A stretch of DNA of 64,000 nt from Ixodes scapularis (GCF_016920785.2 NW_024609846.1:89244570-89308569); one strand, 5' to 3'; positions 1 to 11,124 are shown, counted from the stretch's first letter. Notes: generated by a model not told the origin, from the letters alone. Translations and numbers: made by a program.

Positions 1-80
1 GCTCACCCGTTTTTTGACAGACCCGGACAAAAGCTCACCCGTTTTTTGACAGACCCGGGCAAAAGCTCACCTCGATTTCT
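1..80. repeat. Left terminal tandem array of MULE 1
   Basis: Two and a part copies of a roughly 37-bp unit (GCTCACCCGTTTTTTGACAG followed by ACCCGGACAAAA). It is the inverse of the array at 955-1102, so the terminal inverted repeat of this element is itself a tandem repeat. Confidence 0.8.
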
Positions 81-354
81 TTTTTTTTTCCTACCCGGGC
101 GAAACACGGGCTGAAATAAAGTGCGGACGCAATGGACATTTGACCATTTTTAGGAGAACTTGTACCTCATCCAACATTGAGTTGCGAATTTTTTTAAAAA
201 TACTTTGAAAGAACGGGAGTTTGGCCTTTTGGAAATGTACAAGACAGATGACCAATTTAAAAAAAAAAATTGTGCGGGATTTTAGATAGGCTCGGGTTCC
301 TTCCACCACAGCTTGTTCTACGAGAACTAACCACCAGGGAAAAGTCTACCGGTG

Positions 355-818
355 ACATCGGCTACCTGCTGGACTATTTTGATTGCACGTATTTCAACAG
401 CCGCTTTCGTTATGCTTCTGTTCCGTCTGCGGCGGCGCCCAGAGCGAATTCTTCCCTTCGCCTGACTCTGCGCCGGCGGCGACCGGAGTTTCCCCCGGTA
501 CGGTGGAATATGTACGACACCATTCTTCAAGACAAAGACCGGATGAGCAGCACCTGCGAAAGATAGAGTACCGGGTTCCAGAAGCTCGTCGGCCACGCCC
601 ATCCAAGCGTCTTGAGGCTGATTGAATGCCTACAGCAAAATCAGGCGCTCGTTGCCACGGCATTGACAAAAGCCCGGAGAGGTGAGCCCACTGTAAGGCG
701 GGTGCGAAAAATTACTCTGCACCTGCAGAATCGTCTTAGAAATATTTGCGAGGGCTTGCATGTACATCGAGATCTACCAAGACTACTGGAGCTAGTGGGG
801 GACTGCATTCGCTTGTAA
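355..818 (+). pseudogene. MULE transposase C-terminal remnant
   Basis: Encodes the C-terminal part of a MULE-type transposase, the enzyme that cuts and inserts this class of transposon. One frame shows LLDYFDCTYF, then RRRPEFPPVRWNMYDTIL, then KLVGHAHPSVLRLIECLQ and a tail ending LLELVGDCIRL before TAA at 816-818. This is the order seen in MULE transposases (YFE..Y, PP.FPP..WN, CE.WN..F..LVG..HPS.W). A single in-frame TAG at 564-566 lies where the family has the CE-x-W tryptophan, which suggests TGG to TAG. The upstream catalytic DDE region is absent. The same tail, more decayed, occurs in the element at 33.4-34.4 kb. Family assignment is from remembered motif order. Confidence 0.65.
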
Positions 819-954
819 CCAATCGATTAATCAACTTATTTCTACTAAAATCAACAAACCATGCACCTGTCAGATTTAATTTATCGTTGCCTTTTTGTGT
901 CGCACGCATGCACTTAAGTTGTCCGCACTCGTGTTAAGACCAACATGAAATTTT

Positions 955-1102
955 CTCGTGGTGAGCTTTTGTCCGGGTCTGTGAAAATATGGGTGAGCTT
1001 TTGTCCGGGTCTGAGAAAAAATGGGTGAGCTTTTGTCCGGTGAGCTTTTGTCCGGTGAGCTTCTGTCCGGTGAGCTTTTGTCCGGTGAGCTTTTGTCCGG
1101 GA
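955..1102. repeat. Right terminal tandem array of MULE 1
   Basis: Two roughly 33-bp units (GGTGAGCTTTTGTCCGGGTC plus an A/T-rich spacer) are followed by five 16-bp GGTGAGCTTTTGTCCG-type units. It is inverted relative to the array at 1-80. Confidence 0.85.
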
Positions 1103-1867
1103 TTCTAAACAGTCGGTTAAGTGTTTGGGGGAAGCAGACTGTCTAATAGTGACTGGTTCCACATATGGGATAAATAAAAAAAAAGAAGATATTGTTTTTT
1201 TAGTCGAACATGCCAACATGTGAATCCTAATAAAACGAGAATCAAGTGTAAATTGTGCTCAAAAAAAAAAGCTCAAAAGCAGCTTGGACGGATTACTGCA
1301 TGCAGTGTTTTTATGTATCAGCTACAGTGTGTCTGTAGCTCGATCCTGCCATGCATTTGAGCTCCAGAGTTCTTACAAGTTTCACCTTCTTCCTTTCAAG
1401 CAGTGCCCTTCGACCCACCGAAGAAGGACTCAACGTGGCCGACAGCCTAAGCTGTGCACTGCTGCCTTTACTGGCGGAAATGGAGTCTGCAACAGCTGTC
1501 TAATAAACAAAGGGTCACACGACGGTTATTTCTTCATTTGACTCGCCAAAAGCGATGTCTTTCTGTCCTGCAAAAGTTTATGATCAATCAAAATCTCTTA
1601 ATTATTGTTCTAGTAAAGCCATTTATAGATTGAGAATTTGTAAATACAATTACAACGTCAGAAAAGTGCACGCAATGATTCAGATACACAGTACGAAATG
1701 GTTTTGTAATTAGGGAACAGTGGTTCTAAGTGGGATCGTGCAGCCGTTGTCCGTTAAAATTTTTTTGTTTTTGCGTATACTGTACACATGCGCCTGGATT
1801 ACATCCGGCATAAATGGTTCTGCAATTACATAAATGAGGAAAGATAGTGTCGTAAAGGGCCACGTTT
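1103..1867. other. Unassigned AT-rich spacer
   Basis: I see no coding exon, RNA gene or terminal repeat here. Confidence 0.4.
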
Positions 1868-2265
1868 CGCTGTCGGACGGCCGAGCGCGCGCATTCGTCA
1901 AGTGGCCGCGCTGAGCTCGGCTGTGTGACCTCTCTGGAGTCTGCCCGGGCGGGCTCTGGCTCTGCCGCCATCGCTCCCTCCTCTTACCGGCGGCCGCCGC
2001 GCCGCTGCGTGGCGTGCGCCGCCATTAAGAGAGTGTTTGTGGTGGCTTTTTTTTTTTTTTTTTAACTTCGCCGCACGAGAGCCAATGGGAGCCTCGTTCC
2101 TTGATGATGCGCGCCAGCCAATGCGAGCATAATCCATCAGAAATCTGCTTTACTTGGGAGAGGTGAGCTTAGGTGCCGTTTGGTCAACATTTGGCATGGT
2201 GTCAAAGCTGATGACGTCGGTTCGCTCCGTGGGACCAGTTAATGCTTTCGCATTAAAAATCTTTC
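1868..2265 (-). repeat. Dispersed repeat family A, copy 1
   Basis: Read on the minus strand it matches the plus-strand copy at 5569-5945. Shared blocks include ATGCGAAAGCATYAACTG, GGAACGAGGCTCCCATTGG, CTCTCGYGCGGCG and GCCGAGCTCAGCGCGGC. Neither copy has an open frame or clear termini. The class is unknown. Confidence 0.65.
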
Positions 2266-4204
2266 CAACGCAAGAACATTGTACCTTAAGGACGACTCGA
2301 CCTGAGCTTTGCACACCACGGCTTCGGTCAATTTTGGTGGCACGAAAAAAAGAAATATGTGGTTGGAACAAACTACGGGTTACCTTTTATGGAGTTTAAT
2401 ATTTCTGTCAAGAAACTGTCCTTCCTTTTATACCCGCGTCATGTATGGCAACGTCAGAAGCTGCATTATCACTTAATGCGTGCAAAATAATGGATATTTC
2501 ATCGTCTGCATTGCATCCGTTATTTAATCTGCCCCGAGGGGCCTACAGGAAAATTCAGTCAGCGCGCGTGCGAACTGGTATTTAATCCGAGACTGGTGTA
2601 GTCTCGGCTCCGATTCATCACTTCAAGTCCGATTGTAGCTGACGCTTCGACCCGATATGGAGCCAATCGAGCGGATTGAAGAGCGCATCATGACGAGGCG
2701 CTCGTAGCCCATATGGGCAACGCACATATCCCATACCTTCATCCGGTGATGTGCTAACGCAGGAGGGGGATTACATTGTCAACCGCCGTACCCGCTGACG
2801 CTAGTTTCTACAAATATAAACTAAGCATGAATGGACTAAAAGCTCGTTCACACGATGGCGTCGAGTGCGTTGAGCTGCGTTCCGTCGTGCAGCGCAGCGC
2901 CTCCCCGTCGGCTCGTCGTCGTAAGTGTCGCCACAGCAACGAGTCGCACTGAAACGCAACTGTTTTGATCGAGCCTTAGCGCATGAATTTGAGAAACCGA
3001 CTCGACGGTCTGATTAACGATGTGCTGAATTGCGGAGAACGGATATGAACTCGCAGGTTTAGTGCTCACTGTTTAATCTCCAAAAAGACTAATTATCATA
3101 TATTGTAGCGTGAACTACACTGGCCCAGGTTGAGCAGTTTCGCGTGGCTCGCATAATGAGCCGTGCTCCGTGCTGCGCGAGGACCAGTGACGTCACACGG
3201 CGCACAGCTGGCGGGACGGAGCCGCCGTCGCCGCGGGCTCCGCCGCCACTGCCCGCGCCTCACCGGTCTTCGCATTAGAGGAGAGACGTCATAGCCGCGA
3301 CAGACGCACTGGCGCCGCCGCGTGCCCAGCTGTGTGCCTCCGTTGCGCAGTAGCCAAGTCTGACGCTTCACCGCATCTGCTTGATAGCGCCTCTCATTTT
3401 TTGCGCATAAGCTCGCGCTACGTATATCCTGGCATAGCCGAGCTAAGCCATCGTAATTTTTTTATATTAATGACCTGTAGAGTGTAAAAAAGAAGCGATA
3501 TAGTGTTCACGTATTTTCTTTGAAGTATAGATACTCAAGATATGCTTTTTCAACTGTCGGCCCTGCTAAATATTCTTTAAGGGCATTTCATACGTTTGGC
3601 CTTAAAAAATAGGCTATTTATTATAAAGACTTTTTTTCTACGACGTACTGGGGATGTTAGATGGGTGACCAACCTGTTTAGTGAAGTCTCACATCTGTCT
3701 TCCGTGAAATTTGCCAAATTAAATTAAAAGGCACGTAGCCATCGCCAAGTTTAGTTAAAGTCGAATGCCAAGCATCCCTTCATGGATCTGTGCACGTAGA
3801 TAGATATTTATCCGGTTGAATGGGTGCGCTTTTACTTTCAACGGCGTCGCCAGCCGCTGAAAGTAAATTCATCTAAAATATCGGCGTTGCATACGGCGTA
3901 CCTCAAGCGCTCACAAAACCTGTGACAGTTTTCCACTCAGGAAACTCTACCAGTTTTAACGATTTAATTGAATTCGATATTTTAAGAAAATTATTAAAGT
4001 AATTGAGTGACTACCGACTAAGAACTGAATGTAGTTCGTTTAAATTAACAAAATAAGCCGATCGAGGCTTCAAAAACAATATGTGTTTATGTAGCAAAAA
4101 AAAAAAGTCCAGGCGAGTGCTTATACGCTCATATAATCCAAAGCCATTCTAGATTTGTTAAGAGGGCAGGGCGCGTTGATCTCGAGAAGCACGCAGATAC
4201 GGAA
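2266..4204. other. Unassigned region with one small hairpin
   Basis: No convincing exon. A hairpin at about 3831-3868 pairs TTTACTTTCAACGGC with its inverse. The GC-rich stretch 3170-3330 has no long open frame that looks like protein. Confidence 0.35.
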
Positions 4205-4470
4205 CCCAGTCACGTGGGTATCTGGTATGCGGGAGGAAAAAATAATAAAACATTTCAACTTGGAATACAAGAATCTGTGACAATCACGCATTTTTCGTGA
4301 ACACCTTCAAGTGGCGTAGAGAGAGCAAAACAATGTTTTACCGAATACCAGAAGTGACGACATTCAAGATGGCTGCGTCCTTGTGGAAAAGGTGTGTCGT
4401 TTTTAAAATTCCGATACACGCTATCAGAAATATACCTCCAGCTTCTTATTGCGAATGCTCCGTCACTATT
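4205..4470 (+). repeat. Dispersed repeat family B, copy 1
   Basis: Matches 32707-32960 in the same orientation. Shared blocks are GTCACGTGGGT, AAAATAATAAAACATTTCAA, ACAATGTTTTACCG and GACATTCAAGATGGCTGCG. The last contains a YY1-type AAGATGGC core, so this may be a promoter or first-exon fragment spread by transposition (inference). Confidence 0.6.
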
Positions 4471-4471
4471 A

Positions 4472-4658
4472 CCCCCCATTCACACTGGAAGCGGATCCGC
4501 GTTCGCGAAGCGGTTGCGAACGCGGTTGTATAAAGATCCAGTGCAATTGCACGCGCATTTGATGTCATCAAATGCGCGTGCAATTGTACTGAATCCTTAT
4601 ACAACCGCGTTCGCAACCGCTTTGCGAACGCGGATCCGCTTCCAGTGTGAATGAGCCC
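4472..4658. mobile_element. PIF/Harbinger-type foldback MITE
   Basis: Flanked by TTA at 4469-4471 and 4659-4661, the 3-bp TWA target duplication expected for PIF/Harbinger. The inverted arms are about 85 bp (TTCACACTGGAAGCGGATCC and onward) and meet at a short central ATTTGATGTCATCAAAT palindrome. Non-coding. Confidence 0.8.
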
Positions 4659-4726
4659 TTACTGAGCGGACCTGTGCTGTCATAAGCAATTAGCCTTTCA
4701 ACCCTCATGCCGTCTTATGTGGAATT

Positions 4727-4866
4727 CCCTAGCTGGATTTGGAGCGATCCAAGAGCGCTCCATGCTCGCGCCTTTGGTACGCCAATCGCAAGCGCGCGCT
4801 TGCACGCGCAACAGGATAATAACGAAAAAGCGCCTCCCAAACCGCTCCAAATCCACCGAGGGGAGT
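4727..4866. mobile_element. Short inverted-repeat element (MITE)
   Basis: CTGGATTTGGAGCG at the left is answered by CGCTCCAAATCCACCG at the right, with about 100 bp of GC-rich non-coding sequence between. The target duplication is not clear. Confidence 0.5.
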
Positions 4867-5166
4867 CTCTATTAGAGTCGTCCTGATGCTCAACAAATAT
4901 TTTACTCTATACTCATTTCCACCTCAAGAATCGTAGTAAAAAAAGTTCGGCTTCTCGCGGAGCATTACTAATTTCCCTCTTTATGCTGAGAATTGAGGTA
5001 TATGTAGGTGCATTTCATATTAGATATATGTTACCCTATGAAGACGTACACGTTTCAACCGCCAAAAGCATCGCTCCTGCGCCTGATGACCAAATTTTGT
5101 GAGAACTATTTCGCGTGGCGTAGGAACATGGAGCAAAACTTCCTTTTTTCTTGAGGTGAAAACGGG

Positions 5167-5350
5167 TATAGTCCGTTGCAACTCAAGAAGGTAGGGCGAG
5201 GGAAAAAAAAAAGGAGCGGGGACGAGGAATCAGACGGAACGCTGGAGAAGAGAGGGAGAAACCTCCCCCTCTCTTTAGCGTTCCGTCTGCTTCCTTGTCC
5301 CCGCTCTTTTCTCCTCCTCGCCCTACCGTCTGGAGTTGCAACGGACTATA
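5167..5350. mobile_element. Foldback MITE with TA-type ends
   Basis: TATAGTCCGTTGCAACT at the left is repeated in inverse at 5334-5350. The interior is also nearly self-complementary (GAGCGGGGACGAGGA and onward). The ends suit a Tc1/mariner-type TA duplication. Confidence 0.7.
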
Positions 5351-5568
5351 AGAGAATACAGGGCACTCTGCTTATTTGCATTAGACAGAACGATGACAGC
5401 GCCATAAAACAGCCCTGGTGGATTTGTTTATTTGGCGACGCCTCTTTCCCCCAGCCGCCTCCTCTTCCCGCCTGAGCACGTGAAGGCGACGCCTCGGAAT
5501 GTGGTGCGGTTGACGGGGTCGCAAATGCGAAGAATGTACTTCTGCCGATGTCACGCGTGTTTCGTCAG

Positions 5569-5945
5569 ATCTTTTTTAATGCGAAAGCATCAACTGTCCC
5601 ATGGAGCGAACCTACGTCATCCTCTTTTGAAGCCGCGCCAAACGGCACCTTCCCCTGTCCCAATGGAGCGAAGCCTGTCGTGTGTTGCAGAAATGTAAGG
5701 GATATGCTCCCATCGGCTGGCGCGCGTCATAGTTTCAAGGAACGAGGCTCCCATTGGCTCTCGCGCGGCGTAGTTCCAAGGAACGCCACCGGAGAAGCCC
5801 TCTTCATGGCAGCGCAGCGCACGCAGCGGCCCTGCCGCCGGTAAAAGGGAGCAGAGCCCGCAGGGGCGAAGCCCGGAGGGGTTGCACGGCCGAGCTCAGC
5901 GCGGCGCAGCCGATTCACAAGAGCGCGCTCGGCCGTCGGCCACTT
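5569..5945 (+). repeat. Dispersed repeat family A, copy 2
   Basis: Plus-strand counterpart of 1868-2265 with the same blocks in the same order, plus a GC-rich tail ending in GCGCTCGGCCGTCGGCCAC. Confidence 0.65.
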
Positions 5946-5954
5946 ACCTGGGCA

Positions 5955-6005
5955 GTAGGGAGCCTTCATGTGCGCTTTGCGAAGCGCACATGAAGGCTCC
6001 CTACT
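5955..6005. repeat. Near-perfect 51-bp hairpin
   Basis: AGTAGGGAGCCTTCATGTGC pairs with its inverse around a GCTTTGCGAAGC core. The arm shares GCGCACATGAAGG with the satellite at 63604-64000. Confidence 0.7.
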
Positions 6006-6021
6006 CGGCAGTACGGCAGTA

Positions 6022-8050
6022 GCCAGGGGGATGGCATGACGTCACGAGCCTAGCCTCCGCAAGGCAACTTCTTCTGAAGCCCGACACCCTGAAGCCGCCT
6101 CTCCCCCTCCCCTCCTCACATTTTTTTCCGGAAACGGTATGCATCTCGGGACGAGTCGGCCCCGCCACGTGACTTTTTCTGGTAGGTGTTGGTAGAGGCG
6201 CTATTATGGTCAGCTGTAGTATGTTCAATTTACGGAGCAGGCGGTGAGCGCGGAGGCGGTGGATGTCGGATTTGTAGCGTTTGCTTATCTTTCTTTTGCC
6301 TTCTATTTACGGAATAGGCAGTGAGCGCGGAAGCGGTGGGTATCGGATTTCTAGCGTCTGCTTGTATTTTGCCTTGTATTTACGGAGTAGGCAATGAGCG
6401 CGGAGGCGGTGGGTGTCGGATTTCTAGCGTCTGCTTGTATTTTGCCTTGTGTTTACGGAGTAGGCAGTGAGCGCTGAGGCGGTGGGTGTCGTATTTGTAG
6501 CGTCTGCTTGTTGTTCTTTTGCCTTGTAATTCTCGACCGAACTAAAGCACTTCTTCGCGGTGCACCTACGTAGTTGGTGAATCTTTAGGAGGCTTCGTAA
6601 TGTAAGTCGAGCGGCTCGCTCGAAGCAGCGTCTCAGTAGAGACTGTCTCAAGAAAGCGCTGTCAAAGGTAGCGCTCAATTTTAAATCGCGTCTTCTCGCG
6701 CGCTCCAACCTTGACAGTGCCTTTTTTTAAGTCCGTCTCAGCTGAGATGCCGCATTCGAGCAAGCCGGTCTTTGGCAGCGGTCCTTCCGTGCGCTTTAGC
6801 ATTCTTTCCCAAGCTGCTCAAAAAAAAAAAAATAATAATAATAATGAAATATATAAATATAGTAGTTTTCTTTTTTTTTTTTTTTTGCGAAAACGCACAA
6901 GAGCAGACGTTGCCATCGCGATGTCTTCGGCAGCGAGAAAGGATTTAGCGATGCGAGGCGTCCGCCTGAAAATTCGGAAGATCCAACACAGGAATGAAAA
7001 CGAATTATTGTAAACCTATACCCCTCCTGCTGAGCTCGTGGGATATCAACTTACCTTGCTGAGGCAGCTTCATTTTGTCACCGCGAGTAAAGCCTAGCTC
7101 CAGTTGTCTCGAAGTGTCTTAATTCACGTATTTTATTTACATTAGAATCATTGAAAATTAAAACAATATATACAACACCTATTTACCGCATAGCTATAGA
7201 TTTGCAACACAACATTGACTTATAAAATAGTTACGGTACCCCTTTCAGACGGACAAAATAATTACAAGGTTGACAGAGACATGGCAATATGTTTAATCTG
7301 GCTTATATATATAACTACTGGCCTTTGAATTGTGCGAGTTCGGTGTGCCTTCGTCTTACTTTCTGTTGGTGTAGTTCATCCGTGGACACCGTGCTTATGC
7401 TTCGCTGTCTGATGTCCAGGTACAATTCTGTGAAACAGACCATATTAGGCGTGGTTCTCCATAGGTTCATTCTCAAACATGTGGTCATTTAGTGAACTAA
7501 AGATGTCTTTGCCAATGAAGCGTTTCATCAGCAAAGGGTGAACTCACCGATGAAACGAAACACCAGTGGGTGACTTCTTCGACCGCTCGGACCGATTACT
7601 GCAATTTCGTACACTACACAATCCCATTGCGGTTAGCAAACACCAGCACGATTCGTCCACACAATCAAGCGCGACCGCCGCGATCGCAAACACTTTGCAA
7701 GGTGACTCTTCGATAGAGACTACACCTTAGATGTCGTTCTCCGGCGTCAGAACTGTTGCTCAAGCGCTGCATGCTCTGTGTTATCACGCGGATTTCACGC
7801 TTCGATGGTTCGCCGACTCCGCATTTCGACGATCTCGGGCGTCGCCGCGTCGCTCCTCGAAACGCCAAAACAACAAGGATACGAGAATAGATGCAGACAG
7901 GACCACTCACCGTCTTAATTCCGCCCGTCAGTTTCGACGGCTCCGTAACTTGTAAATCTCACCGAACGAGGTAGCCAACCGGCGCACTTCCGGGCCGACT
8001 TTTTTTTTTATGACTAGGCTTCAAAAAAATCACGTGATGCCATCCCCCTG
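6022..8050. mobile_element. Candidate 2-kb non-autonomous element with inverted ends
   Basis: GCCAGGGGGATGGCATGACGT at the left is answered by the inverse (ACGTGATGCCATCCCCCTGGC) at the right. Subterminal AGTCGGCC and TTACGGAG motifs are also shared in inverse order. The interior holds a minisatellite (6229-6530), A/T tracts and no transposase. The target duplication was not resolved, so the two ends could belong to separate insertions. Confidence 0.4.
6229..6530. repeat. Minisatellite, four copies of 73-76 bp
   Basis: Units begin TTTACGGAGYAGGCRGTGAG at about 6229, 6305, 6378 and 6451. Each continues CGCGGAGGCGGTGGGTGTCG and TAGCGTCTGCTTGT. Confidence 0.85.
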
Positions 8051-8174
8051 GCAGTAGCGAAACCTGGCGGTCCACGCCAGTACGCCGCAGACGAACTAAG
8101 GGAGCGGAAGAACGACATTCATGCTTTCGTATTCACAACTCATAAGAAGTTCTTGTGCGTCCTCAAATTTTTTG

Positions 8175-8487
8175 TCGTCTTTTTTCGGAAAACAATTAAA
8201 AAAAATGGGTTGTGTGTATGTTTATACGGCCTAGAACGTAGTCTGCCTCGACGGGCGACTTGTCTCCCAGCTATAGATGAGAAGTTTATTAGCCAGTGCA
8301 GTACAACCGCTAGCTTGGGGTCTATAAAGTGCATCACGCAGTAGTGACACACGACCGCACGCTGGTACGATGCTCATGCATATCGAAGCTGGCAGGAGTG
8401 GGGATTGAACCCAGGATCCCATGGGTTCTGCAGCGAGAGCTTTCGCTCCACGTGCCCCGAGCTGGTGTGCGTCGCTGGACACCGATT
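8175..8487 (-). mobile_element. tRNA-derived SINE, Ruka-like
   Basis: On the minus strand: an A-box-like GCGCACACCAGCTC region, GGAGCGAAAGCTCTCGCTGC, a B box in GGTTCAATCCCC, then a body (GAGCATCGTACCAGCGTGCG) and a tail ending in T-rich sequence. It aligns with the copies at 26243, 26820 and 30606. RNA polymerase III promoters of this type drive SINEs. The Ruka name is from memory and unverified. Confidence 0.75.
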
Positions 8488-8559
8488 GGAAACGTGCTGC
8501 ATCAGCGCTCGGCTTCGTGTCAAGTTTGAGGCGAACGTTGACGCAATCGTCGTGTCCAA

Positions 8560-8690
8560 TCTCTGCCCACCGTTGGCCTTCGCTGATGAGGCCATCTCAT
8601 TCAGCACTACGGCTTTGTTATCTAGGAGGTGTTGGCTTCTCTCACCTCTTTCCAGTTGACGCACGTCGGTCCTTCGCGTTCTAACAGACC
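8560..8690 (-). repeat. Dispersed repeat family C next to a SINE
   Basis: Minus-strand blocks CCAACACCTCCTAGATAACA and AAGCCGTAGTGCTGA, then CAGCGAAGGCCAACG, match 45550-45620 on the plus strand. Both copies sit beside a SINE fragment, so this may be an older host element of the SINE. No function is recognised. Confidence 0.45.
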
Positions 8691-9065
8691 GAGAGCTGCC
8701 GACTTTTCGCACTTTCGTGTTCGTACTTACACAATTTCAAGAAAACCGGAAATGCGCAACCTCACTTTCTTTTTCTTAGACTGCTTCTTGGTGCGGTAGC
8801 ATGACAATCACGCGCGACACCGTATTTGCCCTGCAAAGTTCAGTGTCGCCTGAACCGAAGAAAGATTCGCTGTAGCCCACCCGGCCACCGATCGCCCCCG
8901 TCATTTTAGATGTATTCTCGGGGAGTGTCCTGTATTCCCCTAGTAAAGTATTTGCGTTCAATGTGTTCCAGTGCTAACGCTGATTCACGCTTCTCCTCCT
9001 TACACGTTCACACGTATACAGTACGCAGACGGCACAAATGGTCAACTTGTGTTATAAAATCAAGT

Positions 9066-9325
9066 GCGGAAGTTGTGCCCGCGTCATGTGATTCCAAGAT
9101 GGCAGTGCCTATGCGACGTAGAGCGAGAAGGTCCATGGAGTAGTCGCGTCGCCCCAAGCGACCACGGAGTAGGACAAGCAAAAGAAACACAGTTTGGTAG
9201 ATTCGTCCGTGTTGCTGCGACTTTCGCTTCCGGATTGCCGCGGCACAAAAGGGTCGTCGTCGGGGCGTGCGGAGACTCTGAGACCGAGAGGACGCTACGA
9301 CCCGAGTGCGATTAGCCTTCCGCCA
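9066..9325 (+). promoter_or_regulatory. Probable TATA-less promoter and 5' UTR
   Basis: A CpG-rich stretch just upstream of the start codon at 9326. It contains CCAAGATGGC (YY1-type) at about 9093 and CGCTTCCGG (ETS-type), with no TATA box. This pattern is common at housekeeping promoters. The start site is inferred. Confidence 0.35.
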
Positions 9326-9414
9326 ATGGAACACAGATCCGCAGCCCCAAACGAGCTAGATGTCATGGACCGCTACGCGAAGGACATGTGGGAACTGTCG
9401 CTCCAGGAAATCTG
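9326..9414 (+). CDS. First coding exon of an unassigned gene
   Basis: ATG in a good context (GCCAATGG) opens 29 codons beginning MEHRSAAPNELDVMDRYAKD, followed by MWELSLQEI and a split codon before a GTGCGT donor at 9415. The donor phase matches the acceptor of the exon at 9802. The peptide is mixed-charge, likely helical and rich in W/Y/M. I do not recognise the family. Support comes from the start context, the promoter-like upstream sequence and the phase-matched next exon. Later exons were not found. Confidence 0.45.
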
Positions 9415-9801
9415 GTGCGTCTTTTTTCCAGCACGGCGCTTGGGAGAACCTCTATGACGGCGGTGTGTACGGAGGGAGCTATAGGCACGAGGCCATGTGT
9501 GTCGAGCTAGAAAAACAAACAGTTTGAGCTGTGACACCTTTTTAACTGAGAGTTTGAGCGCTGACGATCGGGTGGAACGAATCGAGTAGTGCCAGAACTG
9601 CATCGTTACGGCGCTCGTTGTCTTGGTGGATTTGCAATCACCGGCCAAACCAATCGCGCATAGAAAGACAAAAGGATGAGTGCGTGTTTACCGCGCGTGA
9701 TTGCTGTATATGGTGAGAGGAAACGTACAAAGACGAGTGCCGTGACGATGCATTTCTAGCGCTGGTTGATTGACCCCGTTGGTTCGTAATGTCTGTCAAA
9801 G

Positions 9802-9897
9802 TGAAGCGAAGTATAAAGAGTCCGCTGAGGCATTTGCAGAGAGAATCGCTGCAATCTACGAATGGAGTTCAGCGAGTGACGAGGCTAATCCTATGCG
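9802..9897 (+). CDS. Second exon of the unassigned gene
   Basis: The acceptor AG at 9800-9801 is followed by one base completing the split codon, then 31 codons (EAKYKESAEAFAERIAAIYE, then WSSASDEANPM), two bases, and a strong GTAAGT donor at 9898. The composition is typical of an alpha-helical, Ala/Glu-rich soluble segment. Continuation would require an exon entering in phase 2 downstream, and none is obvious before the LINE at 18 kb. Confidence 0.45.
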
Positions 9898-10439
9898 GTA
9901 AGTTTTCAAATTCCCGGGGGAACCTGAGGCCCGACGAAGGCCCCCATCCCCGGAAAGACAAATTACCAAGTTACAAATGCAATTGTGTCTGGCGAATAAT
10001 TCGAAATAAATCATTTTGTAGTGCACCCCGGCAGTGAGAATCAAGTCCTATAGATACAGGAGCAGCCGAATAAATATACGAGTATGCTTAATTTAGCCTT
10101 GTCGTCTTGTTAGTTTTGATCGCAAACATTAACTTTGTGCATATTACTTCGTCCTAGTACTAAAGTAGCAATTACTATAGTTTTGTTTGTGATATTGCTG
10201 GAACAATATTAACATGCGACCTTACTCCGTGTATCGAACGTCGAAGTTGAAGGGTGGCGAAGACAGTGAGAGTATTGAAGAGAGAAAAGACATGGGGAAG
10301 AAGGATTGTTTAAACAAAACAGAAACAAAACGAAAACGAGGCTTTCTTGATACCGGTTTCGCTATCCCCTAACAAAAACGAAACGAAAAGATTTCTCTTC
10401 CTGCCCTCCTCATCACCCCCTCGTAATGTTGAGACATCC
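9898..10439. other. Presumed intron of the unassigned gene
   Basis: No feature recognised beyond A/T-rich sequence and short AAACGAAAC-type runs near 10310-10390. Confidence 0.3.
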
Positions 10440-10590
10440 AAGGTGTCGAACCGGAACCAAACCGAAACCGAACCGTTATTTTGTAACTGAACCGGAACTG
10501 AACCGAGCCGAAATCTTCGCCGCCGTCTTGAAACTGAACCGGGGAAAAAATATGTATACGGTAACCGGTTCAAAACGGTTCACGGTATAT
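10440..10590. repeat. GAACCGG-rich array
   Basis: Many copies of GAACCG/AACCGAAACCG motifs, ending in AACCGGTTCAAAACGGTTC and then (TA)n. A related array in inverse order lies at 22830-22945. Both begin or end with GTGTCGAACCG. These may be subterminal arrays of DNA transposons. Confidence 0.5.
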
Positions 10591-10744
10591 ATATATATAT
10601 ATATTTTTTTTTTGTTGAATTGTTACAAAATGAGAAAATAAAAATTGGCAGCTGTATTTCTATGTAGTGATCAAATTGTCATATACCGAGTTGCAATGGA
10701 TAATAAATTGTGGGTTTTCATGACGCTCTTGTATTGACACTACG

Positions 10745-10910
10745 ATTAATCACGTCGTCACGTGACCCCGTAACGTAGTTCGGTGACTCACCGCGTCAAG
10801 TCAACTTAAGAACGCCACTAGATGTATTAGCGTTATTGACACCGTGACGTCACATGACATCACGACTTCTCACCGCAAGTCACGTGACACCGTCACGTAC
10901 TCGATTGTCA
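10745..10910. repeat. Cluster of CACGTG and TGACGTCA-type palindromes
   Basis: Contains GTCACGTGAC twice, GTGACGTCAC and several near matches in 160 bp. This could be fortuitous low-complexity sequence or an E-box/CRE cluster. No gene start is adjacent. Confidence 0.3.
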
Positions 10911-10929
10911 TGAGCCCAAGTCGAGTGCA

Positions 10930-11124
10930 GGGGCGTAGCCAGGGGAGGGGGGGCTTATGGGGCTTCAGCGCCCCCCCCCCCCCCCCCCCAAGATCAAGAC
11001 GACCCTATATTATACACATGCATTTTCACCGCCCCTCCCCCCCTCCGCCTCCCCACACCTCAAGCCATGGACATGCCAGACCTCAGCCCCCCCCCTCCCT
11101 GAAAAAAATTCCTGGCTACGCCAC
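10930..11124. mobile_element. hAT-type MITE with long target duplication
   Basis: The ends GGGGCGTAGCCAGG and CCTGGCTACGCCAC are inverted. The flanks repeat GTCGAGTGCA exactly (10920-10929 and 11125-11134), containing the 8-bp duplication expected for hAT. The interior is C-rich and includes a 22-base poly-C. Non-coding. Confidence 0.8.

Larger units (their letters stand above)
1..1102 (+). mobile_element. Mutator-like element (MULE) 1, left end cut by the window
   Basis: A transposase remnant is bracketed by inverted tandem arrays: copies of GACAAAAGCTCACC-type units at 1-80, and their reverse complement (GGTGAGCTTTTGTCCGG) at 955-1102. The right end lies near CCGGG at 1100. The left end and its target duplication are outside the window. 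The element is assigned to MULEs from its transposase tail. A second element with the same architecture but a different repeat unit lies at 33370-34434. Confidence 0.7.

Noticed and set aside
1..1102. CRISPR-like array of short direct repeats
   Set aside because: Units are contiguous or separated by low-complexity sequence, lie inverted at both ends of a transposase remnant, and the genome is eukaryotic.
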